Positions 45,013 to 53,361 of a stretch of 64,000 nt of DNA are shown in pieces. The notes under the pieces are model-generated. The model worked only from the letters and a program-made list of their open reading frames with translations. It made no database searches and had not been told where the DNA came from. The stretch's first letter is position 1; each line of letters begins with the position of its first letter. Origin of the DNA: an uncultured Erythrobacter sp. (GTDB lineage Bacteria > Pseudomonadota > Alphaproteobacteria > Sphingomonadales > Sphingomonadaceae); contig CANKYZ010000003.1 of NCBI GenBank assembly GCA_947488325.1, forward strand, positions 310,001-374,000. Reading direction: 5' to 3'. A program made the translations under genes and the position numbers.

Positions 45013-45603
45013 TCAGTTCAAAAACTGGTCCTTGTGCGCTGCTTCATCACCTGCGGCGAGAAGCTTTGCCTGATCGACCCAGCGGTCACGGTCAATACGT
45101 CCTTTGATTTTCAAATATTGATCAACCTCGGCAACGTCAGCGGTGTTCCATTGGGAAATTTGATCAAACCGCATGACGCCGAGCGAATGGCACAGATCGT
45201 TGAGCTTTGGCCCGATGCCTTTAATCACGGTCAGGTCATCAGGGTCACCAACAGCCGCCGCGATTTTGGGCTTTTCCAACATTTCGCCTACGGTATCCTT
45301 GGCGCTCGAAGCAGTCGCAATCGCCCCTGCACCGACAGCAGTGGTGCCTCCTGCAACAGCACCGGCTGCACCAGTGGCTGTATCCACGGCGCTTAAAGCT
45401 ACATCGCCCACTGCACCTGCGGTACCTTTGGCAACATCGCCGACACTATCAGCGGTGCTCTTTGCCATGTTGCCCGCTTTGTCCGCGGTTTCCGCGACCA
45501 TTGAGCCTAACCTCCCCCAAATCCACCAAGCCGTAAGAAGCCCGATCACCAGCGCGACAATGAAACGGATTGGATTATCTAATATAAAGTCGATCATATT
45601 CAT
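45013..45603 (-). CDS. Membrane-anchored helix-hairpin-helix protein (COG3743-like)
   Basis: Protein of 196 aa. Residues about 10-30 form one membrane segment (FIVALVIGLLTAWWIW). A long Ala/Gly/Thr-rich linker of heptad-like repeats (TADKAGNMAKSTADSVGDVAKGTAGAVGDVA) follows. The C-terminal domain has LTVIKGIGPKLNDLCHSLGVMRFDQISQW (about 130-158), a helix-hairpin-helix of the predicted 5' nuclease/flap endonuclease-like group. Catalytic acids of true FEN enzymes are not visible, so DNA or protein binding is likelier than cleavage. Its ATG overlaps the stop of the 34-aa gene as ATGA. Confidence 0.78.
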   Translation of the reverse strand: MNMIDFILDNPIRFIVALVIGLLTAWWIWGRLGSMVAETADKAGNMAKSTADSVGDVAKGTAGAVGDVALSAVDTATGAAGAVAGGTTAVGAGAIATASSAKDTVGEMLEKPKIAAAVGDPDDLTVIKGIGPKLNDLCHSLGVMRFDQISQWNTADVAEVDQYLKIKGRIDRDRWVDQAKLLAAGDEAAHKDQFLN

Positions 45604-45704
45604 TCTCCCTCTGCTGTGTTGCGGCCCCAAATGAGCCAGCCGATCCCGAGACCAATCAGGAAGATGATGATGATAGCGATCCAGCTTTCAAGAAGCAGCG
45701 ACAT
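45600..45704 (-). CDS. 34-aa single-pass membrane peptide
   Basis: Short gene: MSLLLESWIAIIIIFLIGLG at 1-20, then IGWLIWGRNTAEGE to the stop. One membrane helix (about 8-26) with a Gly-rich face and a small polar tail. Translation is well supported. AGAGGGAG stands 8 nt before the ATG, the gene begins 2 nt after the OmpA-like stop, and its TGA overlaps the next ATG. The WxxWGR end recalls the WWIWGR end of the next gene's membrane helix, so the two may be related or pair in the membrane. Function unknown. Confidence 0.75.
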   Translation of the reverse strand: MSLLLESWIAIIIIFLIGLGIGWLIWGRNTAEGE

Positions 45705-45706
45705 TG

Positions 45707-46435
45707 TTATTCTCCCTCTTGTGCGGCGAAACCAGCGTCCAGTGTGAATTCAATCCGGCGATTGGCGGCATTGGCGCCGTCACCTTCGTCGAGTGGTTGG
45801 CTTGAACCATACCCTGTTGCGGTGATGCGGGCTGCATCGATTCCGCGTTCCGCAAGCGCGACAGCCACTACATCAGCGCGTGATTGACTGACCAATTGGT
45901 TCACCTCGTCCGAACCGGTTGCATCGGTGTGTCCACCAACGGCGACGCGCATTCCTGTGCAGGTCGACAGTTTTTCGCCCAACCCATCAATGATCGCCAA
46001 AGAGGACGGCGCCAAATAGGCGCTCCCGCTCCTAAACGTGAGCGATTTGCCTTCCATGAAAGCATCAATTTTGCCTTGGCAATCGGCGACCTGTGCATCG
46101 CTGGCACCCGTAACTGCGTCAGCATTGTCAGCCCCAGAGGCTCTATCCGCAGCGTCATCTGCCCAGCGGATTGCACCTACTTTGCTGTTGGCGCGCAAAT
46201 GCGCTTCGATCGGAGCTCGTTCTTCTGGATCTGTGACACCACTCAAAACCACAACGCGCGATAAGGGATCGCGTTGCATAGAAAGCGTGACCCCACCAAA
46301 CTCGCCTTCCGCCAAGCTAGCCTGCGCTTCGCTTTCAATCCCGTTGACATAGTCTGCACCAGTCATCGAGTGTGCTCCCCAAGCCAAGAGCGACGCCCCA
46401 CCAGCACCGATCAGACCTTTTATCAGTCCATCCAT
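45707..46435 (-). CDS. OmpA-family protein with N-terminal membrane anchor
   Basis: Protein of 242 aa. A hydrophobic stretch at about 3-20 is a membrane anchor or uncleaved signal. Residues about 40-85 look like a BON-type domain (GVTLSMQRDPLSRVVVLSGVTDPEER). The C-terminal OmpA-like peptidoglycan-binding domain has LTFRSGSAYLAPSSLAIIDGLG, VAVGGHTDATGSDEVNQLVSQSRADVV and ATGYGSSQPL, including the Asp and Arg that grip diaminopimelate. GGGGA lies 7 nt before the ATG. It is first in a three-gene operon with the 34-aa and H3TH genes. Confidence 0.88.
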   Translation of the reverse strand: MDGLIKGLIGAGGASLLAWGAHSMTGADYVNGIESEAQASLAEGEFGGVTLSMQRDPLSRVVVLSGVTDPEERAPIEAHLRANSKVGAIRWADDAADRASGADNADAVTGASDAQVADCQGKIDAFMEGKSLTFRSGSAYLAPSSLAIIDGLGEKLSTCTGMRVAVGGHTDATGSDEVNQLVSQSRADVVAVALAERGIDAARITATGYGSSQPLDEGDGANAANRRIEFTLDAGFAAQEGE

Positions 46436-46490
46436 AAGCAATCCCCTACTTTCAGTGGGAGGATTGCAGTCCGACCTGATTATGTAAAGC

Positions 46491-46507
46491 CCGAACTGTC
46501 CGTTCGG
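46491..46507. terminator. Small stem-loop downstream of the gat operon
   Basis: CCGAAC (46491-46496) and GTTCGG (46502-46507) form a perfect 6-bp stem with a 5-nt loop, 19 nt past the stop of the phytase-like gene. There is no T-run, so the terminator role is tentative. It also lies ahead of the OmpA-like gene start. Confidence 0.35.
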
Positions 46508-46525
46508 TAAGGGGGCAATCTACTC

Positions 46526-47530
46526 TCAAGAAGGCGTAATGGCGTTCGCACTCATCACTTCGAACTTCATCAACAGCGTGCGCTGATTCGCCGAAAAATT
46601 GTCGTCGCTGACTATGTAGAGAAAGGTGCGACCTTCTTCTTCACGCACGGCCAAGCCTTCGAAATTGTCGACATTTAGAGGTGGACGCAAGACCATCAAC
46701 TCTGACGCACTTTCGACCTCTGGCGATTTTACATGCACCATCGCAGCATTGCCAGCGGTTGGTGAATAGCTGCGCCATAAGGCGTAAAGCGTCCCATCCG
46801 CGCTCATATCAGCATCGGTCGGAAGCGCGCCTGTTTCTCTCGTCGCAGCGGTGGCCTTAAGGGAAAATTCTCGCGCCTGCTCTTCTCCCGTCATCTGGAA
46901 GCAGGTGGCTGTTGCTTGCGCGTCGACCTGTCCAGCGCAGCCAAACACTGTATCCTTCACGCTGGCGAGTGTTTCTAGGCCGCTATTGTCGCCCAGTGGG
47001 CCGAGCAAAGCGACCGGATCAATCGCAGTGGGCAAGGGCGGTTTAGTAAGGTCAAAATAGCGCCACACGCGGTGATCTCGTTCAAATCCAACAAGCCACC
47101 CGCCTTGTGCACTACGCGTCAAACTCTCGGAATCGCCCCGCTCCTTGCTAGTTAGCAATTCGCCATCAAGACCAAGCAGATCGCCAACCTCTATCGATGC
47201 AATACCGGTGAGCCGTCGATCTTCCTCAACCGGCGTAATCCACACCCAGCGCGCATCGTCAGTGAGTGCGAGCAACCGCCCGCTGTCGTCATCCCAGCGC
47301 AAGGCGGAAAGGCCGCCAATGTTCTGACCCATTCGCGGAATGTCGATACCGCCGCCATACTTAACCGCGCCCAGCCGATCACGGTCTGGGTCTGAGGGAT
47401 CGAGCGCCACAACGCGAACATCCTCCGGATCAGACGCGAAGTAACCGTGAATATAAGCATAGGCGAACGCCAGAAGGCCCAATATGACAGGCGCCGTCCA
47501 CGTCGCAATGCGAACGCGCGCCTTGGTCAT
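46526..47530 (-). CDS. Esterase-like activity of phytase family protein
   Basis: Exported or membrane-anchored protein of 334 aa with one hydrophobic segment at about 10-30. The mature part follows the phytase-like (PF13449-type) beta-propeller pattern: GGIDIPRMGQNIGGLSALRWDDDSGRLLALTDDARWVW near the start, SESLTRSAQGGWLVGFERDHRVWRY mid-chain, and NVDNFEGLAVREEEGRTFLYIVSDDNFSANQRTLLMKFEV at the end. Acidic residues there could hold calcium. The enzymatic activity is unproven. The gene starts 1 nt after the gatB stop, so it reads as the last gene of that operon. Confidence 0.85.
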   Translation of the reverse strand: MTKARVRIATWTAPVILGLLAFAYAYIHGYFASDPEDVRVVALDPSDPDRDRLGAVKYGGGIDIPRMGQNIGGLSALRWDDDSGRLLALTDDARWVWITPVEEDRRLTGIASIEVGDLLGLDGELLTSKERGDSESLTRSAQGGWLVGFERDHRVWRYFDLTKPPLPTAIDPVALLGPLGDNSGLETLASVKDTVFGCAGQVDAQATATCFQMTGEEQAREFSLKATAATRETGALPTDADMSADGTLYALWRSYSPTAGNAAMVHVKSPEVESASELMVLRPPLNVDNFEGLAVREEEGRTFLYIVSDDNFSANQRTLLMKFEVMSANAITPS

Positions 47531-47531
47531 A

Positions 47532-49040
47532 TCAGCCCAGTTTATCTTTGAGCAACTGGTTCACAACCGCCGGGTTCGCCTTGCCCTGCATTGCCTTCAT
47601 CGTCTGGCCGACAAAGAAACCGAACAGCTTGTCTTTCCCGCCCTTATACTGCTCAACCTTGTCGTCATTATTGGCTAGGATTTCGCCGATAACCGCTTCG
47701 ATTGCGCCTGTGTCAGAAACCTGTTTCAGGCCTTCAGTGTCGGCAATCTCATCCGGTTCACGCCCTGTCCTGAGGACCAATTCGAAGATTTCTTTGGCCT
47801 GACTACCGCTGATCTCACCCTTGTCCTGCATCGCAAGGATGGTCGCCTGCCGTTCAGCAGTTGCATGGGCTGGATCGGCTTCGTCGCCAAAGTTTTCCTT
47901 TGCCGATTTGATCACGCCGGGGGCAACCGAAAGAGCCCAATTGGCAGTTTGCGTAGCGACCTTCGTTTCCGATTTGCCAATTGCACTGGCCGTGGCGGAT
48001 AGCAGCGCTTCAAACCGCGCGAATGTTTCAACTTCAGCGGTCAATTCGCGGGCATTATAGGGTGTGAGGCCTAATCCATCGGTGTAACGCCTGCGCTTTG
48101 CATCGGGCAATTCGGGCAGACTGGCACGGCATTCGGCTAGGAAGTCATCCTCCAACACCAGTGGTAGTAAATCGGGGTCCGGGAAATAGCGATAGTCATG
48201 CGCATCTTCTTTCGACCGCATCGTCCGCGTTGTGCCGGTTGCCACGTCGAATAGGCGCGTTTCCTGATCGATGCTGCCGCCGCTTTCCAGCACATCAACC
48301 TGACGGTTGGCCTCATATTCGATAACTTGCATGACGAAGCGCACAGAGTTCACATTCTTCGTCTCAGTTCGCGTGCCCAGCTCTTCACCGACTTTGCGGA
48401 CGGAAACGTTTACGTCTGCGCGCATGGAGCCTTCTTCCATATTGCCATCACATGATCCAACATAGCGCAGGATTGCACGCAATTTGCGCACATAGGCCCC
48501 CGCTTCGGCAGGTGATTTCATATCTGGATCGCTGACGATTTCCATCAGAGCAACGCCGCTGCGGTTCAAATCGACATAGGACATGGTTGGGTGCTGATCA
48601 TGCATCAACTTTCCGGCATCCTGTTCGACGTGAATCCGCTCAATCCCGATGATCTTGTCTTCAGGGATTCCGCTTTTGTCGTCAGCCTCTATCAGCAACG
48701 AACCTTTACCCACCAGCGGGTGATAGAGCTGGCTGATCTGATAGCCCTGCGGCAAATCGGCATAGAAGTAGTTCTTCCGGTCAAAACGCGACCAAGCATT
48801 GATTTCCGCTTCGATCGCCATGCCCGTGCGCACGGCCTGTCGGATGCATTCGCCGTTCGGCACCGGCAGCATGCCCGGCATCGCGGCATCGACGAGCGAG
48901 ACTTGGCTATTTGGCTCTGCACCGAATGTGGTCGAGGCCCCGCTGAACAGTTTCGAATGGGTGGTGATCTGCGCGTGCACTTCAAGGCCGATTACGACCT
49001 CCCACTCACCAGTCTGTCCTTGAATGCGGTAATCACTCAT
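47532..49040 (-). CDS. gatB: Asp/Glu-tRNA(Asn/Gln) amidotransferase subunit B
   Basis: GatB of 502 aa activates and transamidates mischarged Glu-tRNA-Gln or Asp-tRNA-Asn together with GatA and GatC. Visible are the cradle-domain opening [25 protein letters not shown], the [14 protein letters not shown] segment, [14 protein letters not shown], and the C-terminal YqeY-like tail ([17 protein letters not shown]). The ATG lies inside the last codons of the upstream 70-aa gene (8-nt overlap). That gene and two more separate it from gatA, an unusual layout. Confidence 0.97.
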   Translation of the reverse strand: MSDYRIQGQTGEWEVVIGLEVHAQITTHSKLFSGASTTFGAEPNSQVSLVDAAMPGMLPVPNGECIRQAVRTGMAIEAEINAWSRFDRKNYFYADLPQGYQISQLYHPLVGKGSLLIEADDKSGIPEDKIIGIERIHVEQDAGKLMHDQHPTMSYVDLNRSGVALMEIVSDPDMKSPAEAGAYVRKLRAILRYVGSCDGNMEEGSMRADVNVSVRKVGEELGTRTETKNVNSVRFVMQVIEYEANRQVDVLESGGSIDQETRLFDVATGTTRTMRSKEDAHDYRYFPDPDLLPLVLEDDFLAECRASLPELPDAKRRRYTDGLGLTPYNARELTAEVETFARFEALLSATASAIGKSETKVATQTANWALSVAPGVIKSAKENFGDEADPAHATAERQATILAMQDKGEISGSQAKEIFELVLRTGREPDEIADTEGLKQVSDTGAIEAVIGEILANNDDKVEQYKGGKDKLFGFFVGQTMKAMQGKANPAVVNQLLKDKLG

Positions 49041-49245
49041 CGTCTTTTGCCTTAGTTTCACTAGTTTCAATCCGCTGCGCTGGTCGCGCGGGGCCGGTAT
49101 TTTCTGCCGTGTCGCCCAGACTTTTCTTTATCTGCTTGCCGCTATCATCAAACCGCGCCTCGCCATGCTCAATCGTCTTTGAAAGGAACATGACGACCCC
49201 AGCGATAAGCACAAAACAAACAAGGAAGATGGTTACGAAGATCAT
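49033..49245 (-). CDS. Small membrane protein, 70 aa, in gat operon
   Basis: One N-terminal membrane helix ([20 protein letters not shown], about 3-22). A short cytoplasmic or periplasmic tail carries [16 protein letters not shown] (about 27-42), then an acidic, Pro-containing end. The GEARF...GK..K phrase recurs in the next-upstream 84-aa protein. It is coupled on both sides: ATGA overlap with the 84-aa gene, 8-nt overlap with gatB. Function unknown. Confidence 0.72.
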   Translation of the reverse strand: MIFVTIFLVCFVLIAGVVMFLSKTIEHGEARFDDSGKQIKKSLGDTAENTGPARPAQRIETSETKAKDDE

Positions 49246-49496
49246 CTGTTTGGTTCATCCGGCTTCAGGACTTTGCCTGTCCTGCTGTTAAAGCGCGCTT
49301 CGCCGATGCTATATTTTTTTTCGAGATCGAGCTTCTTCCCAAGAACGCGCACTCCATACATGACCGCCAAAAAACCAAGTGCGAAACCAAGGCCGATGAA
49401 GCTACCTTCCCAACCATGTTCCCACGGACGGAATTTCAACAATAATGCGATCTGCATTATCCAAAAACCGATCCAGAACAAACGATATGCAATCAC
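49242..49496 (-). CDS. Small membrane protein, 84 aa, in gat operon
   Basis: Two predicted membrane helices (about 3-21 and 32-52). A charged tail [31 protein letters not shown] follows, with the GEARF/GKxxK phrase at about 66-78 that also appears in the 70-aa neighbour. It overlaps the 124-aa gene upstream and the 70-aa gene downstream by ATGA. I do not recognise a named family. Confidence 0.72.
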   Translation of the reverse strand: MIAYRLFWIGFWIMQIALLLKFRPWEHGWEGSFIGLGFALGFLAVMYGVRVLGKKLDLEKKYSIGEARFNSRTGKVLKPDEPNR

Positions 49497-49867
49497 GATT
49501 GAGTATCCAACAACCCTGCCTCGACCGCTTTCAGCTCATTGCGCACCACATTGTCGAATTTCTTCGTGCCGGTGACAGTGATCTCTTCCAGAAACAATAC
49601 GGACAGAGTTCGATATTCCGGATAGTTTGCCAATTCTCGCACGGTTGCAGCAAACAGTGGACCATTGCGCACGGTCCGGGTTTTCATATCCATCTGCGCG
49701 TGCATCGATTTGAGCAGCTCGGCATAGGCAAAATACCGCTTATTCGGCTCTTCGATCTGAGGTTTTTGCGCATTTCGCACAAAGCTGATTGCAACCATCC
49801 ATGCCGGAACCACGAACCCAAGCGCGATGATCGCAAGAATACCCCATTCAAACGGGGTCACCACCAC
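49493..49867 (-). CDS. Hypothetical membrane protein, 124 aa, in gat operon
   Basis: One N-terminal membrane helix ([23 protein letters not shown], about 8-30). The rest is a soluble helical part of about 90 residues ([54 protein letters not shown]). No domain recognised. The start lies 10 nt inside gatA and the stop overlaps the next start by 4 nt, so translation from the gat mRNA is very likely. Confidence 0.72.
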   Translation of the reverse strand: MVVTPFEWGILAIIALGFVVPAWMVAISFVRNAQKPQIEEPNKRYFAYAELLKSMHAQMDMKTRTVRNGPLFAATVRELANYPEYRTLSVLFLEEITVTGTKKFDNVVRNELKAVEAGLLDTQS

Positions 49868-51351
49868 TTCTCCGGTCCATTCGGTTTCAGGGCGGAAAAC
49901 CCGGCGCGTTCTTGAATGGCAAGGCCAGCATTCAGCACGGTCTGCTCATCAAACGCCTTGCCCACCAATTGCAGACCCAACGGCAGCCCATCAGGGTTGA
50001 GGCCCGCTGGCACGCTCATCGCAGGAAGACCCGCCAAAGAGGCTGGCACCGCGAACACATCGTTCAGATACATCGTCAGCGGATCATCTGCGAGGCTGCC
50101 CAATGGGAACGAAGCCGTTGGTGTGGTCGGCGCGAGAATTAGGTCGCAACCACTCCAAGCGTTATCGAAATCGCGCGAAACCAGCGCACGAACCTTTTGC
50201 GCCTGTGTGTAATAGGCATCGTAGAAACCTGCGGACAGCACATAGGTACCGATCAGTATGCGGCGCTTAACCTCATCGCCAAAGCCAGCGGCGCGGGTTT
50301 CGGCATACATGTCTTGCAGACCTGCCCCATCTGGCAGATCGCGCAATCCATATCGAACACCGTCATAGCGCGCGAGGTTCGAAGACGCCTCAGCAGGCGC
50401 GATGATGTAATAGGCAGGCAGCGCATATTTGGTGTGCGGCAATGAGATATCGACGATTTCTGCGCCTGCATCCTTCAGCCAGTTCTTGCCCTGTTCCCAG
50501 CTATCAAGGATCGCTTCGTCAGTGCCGTCCATGCGATATTCGCGCGGGATTCCGACTTTCTTACCTTTAAGGTCGCTCGATAATGCGGCTTCCCAATTGG
50601 GCACGTCCATTTTCAGGCTCGTCGCATCTTTTGCATCGAAGCCTGCCATCGCGCCCAGCATAATTGCGCAATCCTCAACAGAATGCGCCATTGGGCCAGC
50701 CTGATCGAGAGACGAGGCAAAGGCCACCACACCCCAACGTGAACAGCGGCCATAAGTCGGCTTAACCCCGCAAATGCCAGTGAAAGCGGCGGGCTGACGG
50801 ATTGATCCGCCAGTGTCTGTGCCTGTCGCTGCCGGTGCAATCCGCGCAGCCACCGCGCTGGCGGAACCGCCTGATGATCCGCCGGGAGACATCGCAGCGT
50901 TGGTTCCCGCCTTCTGCCAAGGCGAAGCGACATTGCCGAAATAGCTGGTCTCGTTCGAGCTCCCCATCGCGAACTGATCTAGGTTCAATTTACCCAGCAT
51001 CCCCGCGCCAGCATTCCACAAATTTTGCGAAACGGTAGATTCGTATTGCGGTGTGAAGCCTTCGAGAATGTGGCTTGCCGCGGTGGTCTGCACACCATGC
51101 GTGGCGAACAGGTCCTTCATACCAATCGGCACACCGCCCATAGCGCCCAGTTCTTTGCCGTCCGCGCGCGCTTGATCCGCAGCATCAGCGGCAGCCAGCG
51201 CGTGGTCTGGAGTGGTAACAATAAAGGCGTTGAGTTCTGCCGCAGCTGCAACCGCCGCGTTAAAACTTTCCGCCACTTCGCGCGCGGTGAAGTCTCCGCT
51301 TGCAACACCATCACGGATGGCTTTCGCACCAAGAGAGGTAAAGTCGGCCAT
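49858..51351 (-). CDS. gatA: Asp/Glu-tRNA(Asn/Gln) amidotransferase subunit A
   Basis: Amidase-signature subunit of 497 aa that releases ammonia from glutamine for GatB. The catalytic triad is visible: Lys79 in [10 protein letters not shown], cis-Ser159 in [10 protein letters not shown], and the nucleophile Ser183 in [12 protein letters not shown]. Normal length. It starts 1 nt after the gatC stop and overlaps the following 124-aa gene by 10 nt. Confidence 0.98.
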   Translation of the reverse strand: MADFTSLGAKAIRDGVASGDFTAREVAESFNAAVAAAAELNAFIVTTPDHALAAADAADQARADGKELGAMGGVPIGMKDLFATHGVQTTAASHILEGFTPQYESTVSQNLWNAGAGMLGKLNLDQFAMGSSNETSYFGNVASPWQKAGTNAAMSPGGSSGGSASAVAARIAPAATGTDTGGSIRQPAAFTGICGVKPTYGRCSRWGVVAFASSLDQAGPMAHSVEDCAIMLGAMAGFDAKDATSLKMDVPNWEAALSSDLKGKKVGIPREYRMDGTDEAILDSWEQGKNWLKDAGAEIVDISLPHTKYALPAYYIIAPAEASSNLARYDGVRYGLRDLPDGAGLQDMYAETRAAGFGDEVKRRILIGTYVLSAGFYDAYYTQAQKVRALVSRDFDNAWSGCDLILAPTTPTASFPLGSLADDPLTMYLNDVFAVPASLAGLPAMSVPAGLNPDGLPLGLQLVGKAFDEQTVLNAGLAIQERAGFSALKPNGPEKWW

Positions 51352-51352
51352 A

Positions 51353-51655
51353 TTATTCGATCACCTTGGGCACGCCAAAAAAGCCGTGCTCGGCTGCTGG
51401 GGCGTTGGCGAGCACTTCTTCACGCTTGCCGCCGCCAGTCACTGGGTCTGCATCCACTACGTCATCACGCAGGCGCAATGTGTTGGGGATCACAGCGGAC
51501 ATCGGCTCAACGCCCGTGACGTCAACTTCGCCCAGTTGCTCCACCCAATCGAGGATGTTGTTTAGCTCAGGCACAAGCGCCTCGAGCTGATCATCGCCCA
51601 TCTTGATGCGCGCCAGTGACGCGATCTTGGCGACGGTCTGCTTATCAACCGACAT
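51353..51655 (-). CDS. gatC: Asp/Glu-tRNA(Asn/Gln) amidotransferase subunit C
   Basis: Protein of 100 aa that wraps around GatA and stabilises the complex. The family opening [43 protein letters not shown] and the Pro-containing C-terminal extension [14 protein letters not shown] are present. AGGAAG lies 6 nt upstream of the ATG. It is first gene of the gat array, 50 nt after the FKBP gene. Confidence 0.96.
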   Translation of the reverse strand: MSVDKQTVAKIASLARIKMGDDQLEALVPELNNILDWVEQLGEVDVTGVEPMSAVIPNTLRLRDDVVDADPVTGGGKREEVLANAPAAEHGFFGVPKVIE

Positions 51656-51705
51656 TTGTAACTTCCTTATACGGCCCCCGCTGCAATGAGCAGGGGCCTA
51701 AAGCA

Positions 51706-52302
51706 TTATTGACCCGCAGGACCTTGGGGAACACCTTCAGGCGGACCACCTGGAGGACCGCCAAGACCGCCCTGACTGCCCTGCATCGCCTGTTGCAGGA
51801 TGCCCAGCTTTTGGTCGAACATGTCGCGAGTCATGAAATCTACCACTTCGATCTCAAAGATCAGATCTGCGTTGGGCGGAATTGGAGCACCTTGTGGCGG
51901 CTCTGCACCATATGCTTTTTCGGCTGGGATGAAGAGTTCGTATTTCCCACCCTTCTGCATTTTTTGCAGACCTTCGTAAAAACCATCAATTGTCGCATCC
52001 GGCTCAATCGGGAACGGGCTGCCTTCAGGGAACACCCCTGCGATCGGCAATGGAATATCCTGCGATTCGTCGAAAACTTCCCCGTCAGCCGCCAGCATGC
52101 CCTTATACTTCACAAAGACCATATCACCCTCTTGTGGAAAGGCGCCTGCACCTTCTTCAATTGTGTCAATCGTCAGCCCCTTTGGCACTGCGGCCCATGC
52201 GAGCGCGCCGCCCAGCAGGATGGCAACAATAACACCAAGCCAAATCTTAATCAGTGAGCCCTTCGCAATGGGCTGAATTGGAACGCGGGTGACTTCGGTC
52301 AT
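51706..52302 (-). CDS. FKBP-type peptidyl-prolyl isomerase, membrane anchored
   Basis: Protein of 198 aa. It has one N-terminal membrane helix (about 16-36, IKIWLGVIVAILLGGALAWA) and an FKBP domain with DMVFVKYKGMLAADGEVFDES, IDGFYEGLQKMQKGGKYELFIPAEKAYG and ADLIFEIEVVDF. A Gln/Gly/Pro-rich tail follows. It probably helps folding in the periplasm. The ATG of MTEVTRV has GGGAA 8 nt upstream; a longer frame upstream is unlikely. It sits between rpsU and gatC on the same strand. Confidence 0.9.
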   Translation of the reverse strand: MTEVTRVPIQPIAKGSLIKIWLGVIVAILLGGALAWAAVPKGLTIDTIEEGAGAFPQEGDMVFVKYKGMLAADGEVFDESQDIPLPIAGVFPEGSPFPIEPDATIDGFYEGLQKMQKGGKYELFIPAEKAYGAEPPQGAPIPPNADLIFEIEVVDFMTRDMFDQKLGILQQAMQGSQGGLGGPPGGPPEGVPQGPAGQ

Positions 52303-52417
52303 GAAAAAATTCCCGTCTGGTTGAACGCACTTTGTTACCAAGCCTGGATTGTCCAAACTTGCCATTGTCACGTGGGATGTCCCGTCCCCCCTGAAACTTC
52401 ATAGGGGGTATGACAAA

Positions 52418-52443
52418 AGGGCGCAGAAACTAATCTGCGCCCT
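52418..52443. terminator. Stem-loop after rpsU
   Basis: AGGGCGCAGA (52418-52427) pairs perfectly with TCTGCGCCCT (52434-52443) across 6 nt. On the minus strand it is followed by TTTTGTC, so it fits an intrinsic terminator of rpsU, 73 nt after its stop. Confidence 0.8.
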
Positions 52444-52515
52444 GATGGCTTATCCGTTTTTTGGATTCAAGCGCTTCTGCACAGCATTAGCGGTTAAATC
52501 GACATATGCGGGCGA

Positions 52516-52719
52516 TTATACGCCGTCGCGCTCCATCCGCTTGCGCTCAAGCTTACGAGCGCGGCGAACCGCAGCAGCCTTTTCACGGGCACGCTTTTCA
52601 CTAGGCTTTTCGTAGTGACGACGCAGTTTCATCTCGCGATAAACGCCTTCACGCTGCAGCTTCTTTTTAAGTGCGCGGAGGGCCTGATCGACATTATTAT
52701 CGCGAACCATGATTTGCAT
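52516..52719 (-). CDS. rpsU: 30S ribosomal protein bS21
   Basis: Very basic 67-aa ribosomal protein. The family pattern [39 protein letters not shown] runs from residue 5, followed by an Arg/Lys/Ala tail. Two ATGs (MQIM) could start it; AAGGTAGAG lies about 8 nt before the first. It has its own terminator. Confidence 0.97.
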   Translation of the reverse strand: MQIMVRDNNVDQALRALKKKLQREGVYREMKLRRHYEKPSEKRAREKAAAVRRARKLERKRMERDGV

Positions 52720-52929
52720 AAACGAACTCTACCTTATCTTTCAAAGCGCAAAAACCCGCTGCGGCGAATCGCAGGACTGCGCGTAAAATTGACGCTGGAA
52801 CGGGCGCGATTCCTGCCTTTTAATGGTTCAGATCGCGCTCAATCTCGGGGCCACATAGCCACGTCGGTACAAAATGGCAAGATAGCAGCGCTAGGCATTC
52901 GCGATTGCCGCCGCTAAGAGCCTCCCACA

Positions 52930-53361
52930 ATGACTATGAACGCTGTCTCCCCGATCACTGCATCTGTGTATGTCGCCCTTGGCGGCGCTATCGGTGCGCT
53001 TGGGCGCTATCAGATTGGCCGTGCGATCACCTATGTCGCTGGCACGGGTAACGGATTCCCTTGGGGAACCATGACTATCAATATCCTTGGCAGCCTAAGC
53101 ATGGGAGTGCTGATGGGTTGGCTTGCACGTTCGAATACGTCAGCAATAGGCAGCGAGACGATCCGATTGTTCCTGGGCGTCGGATTGCTTGGCGGATTTA
53201 CAACATTCAGTGCCTTTAGCGCTGAAATGATCACACTGGCCCAACGCGGCCAGCTGCTCCAATGCTTCGCCTATGGATCAGTTTCGCTTTTGGCTGGGAT
53301 GGCGGCGTTCCTCATCGGCCTCGTCGTGACGCAGGGCGCCGTGGTACAGAGCACACCATGA
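52930..53361 (+). CDS. crcB: Fluoride exporter CrcB (Fluc)
   Basis: Small four-helix membrane channel of 143 aa that exports fluoride as an antiparallel dimer. The hallmarks GGAIGALGRYQIG (near 18), GTMTINILGSL (near 46) and GGFTTFSAFSAE (near 89) are intact. Two ATGs (MTM) are possible. No fluoride riboswitch is seen upstream. The stop overlaps the following pseudouridine synthase start as ATGA; the gene heads a six-gene coupled chain. Confidence 0.93.
   Translation: MTMNAVSPITASVYVALGGAIGALGRYQIGRAITYVAGTGNGFPWGTMTINILGSLSMGVLMGWLARSNTSAIGSETIRLFLGVGLLGGFTTFSAFSAEMITLAQRGQLLQCFAYGSVSLLAGMAAFLIGLVVTQGAVVQSTP

Noticed and set aside
52740..52929. Fluoride riboswitch upstream of crcB
   Set aside because: I looked for the conserved GGxGAUGG and the later pairing segments of the crcB motif and found no convincing match.
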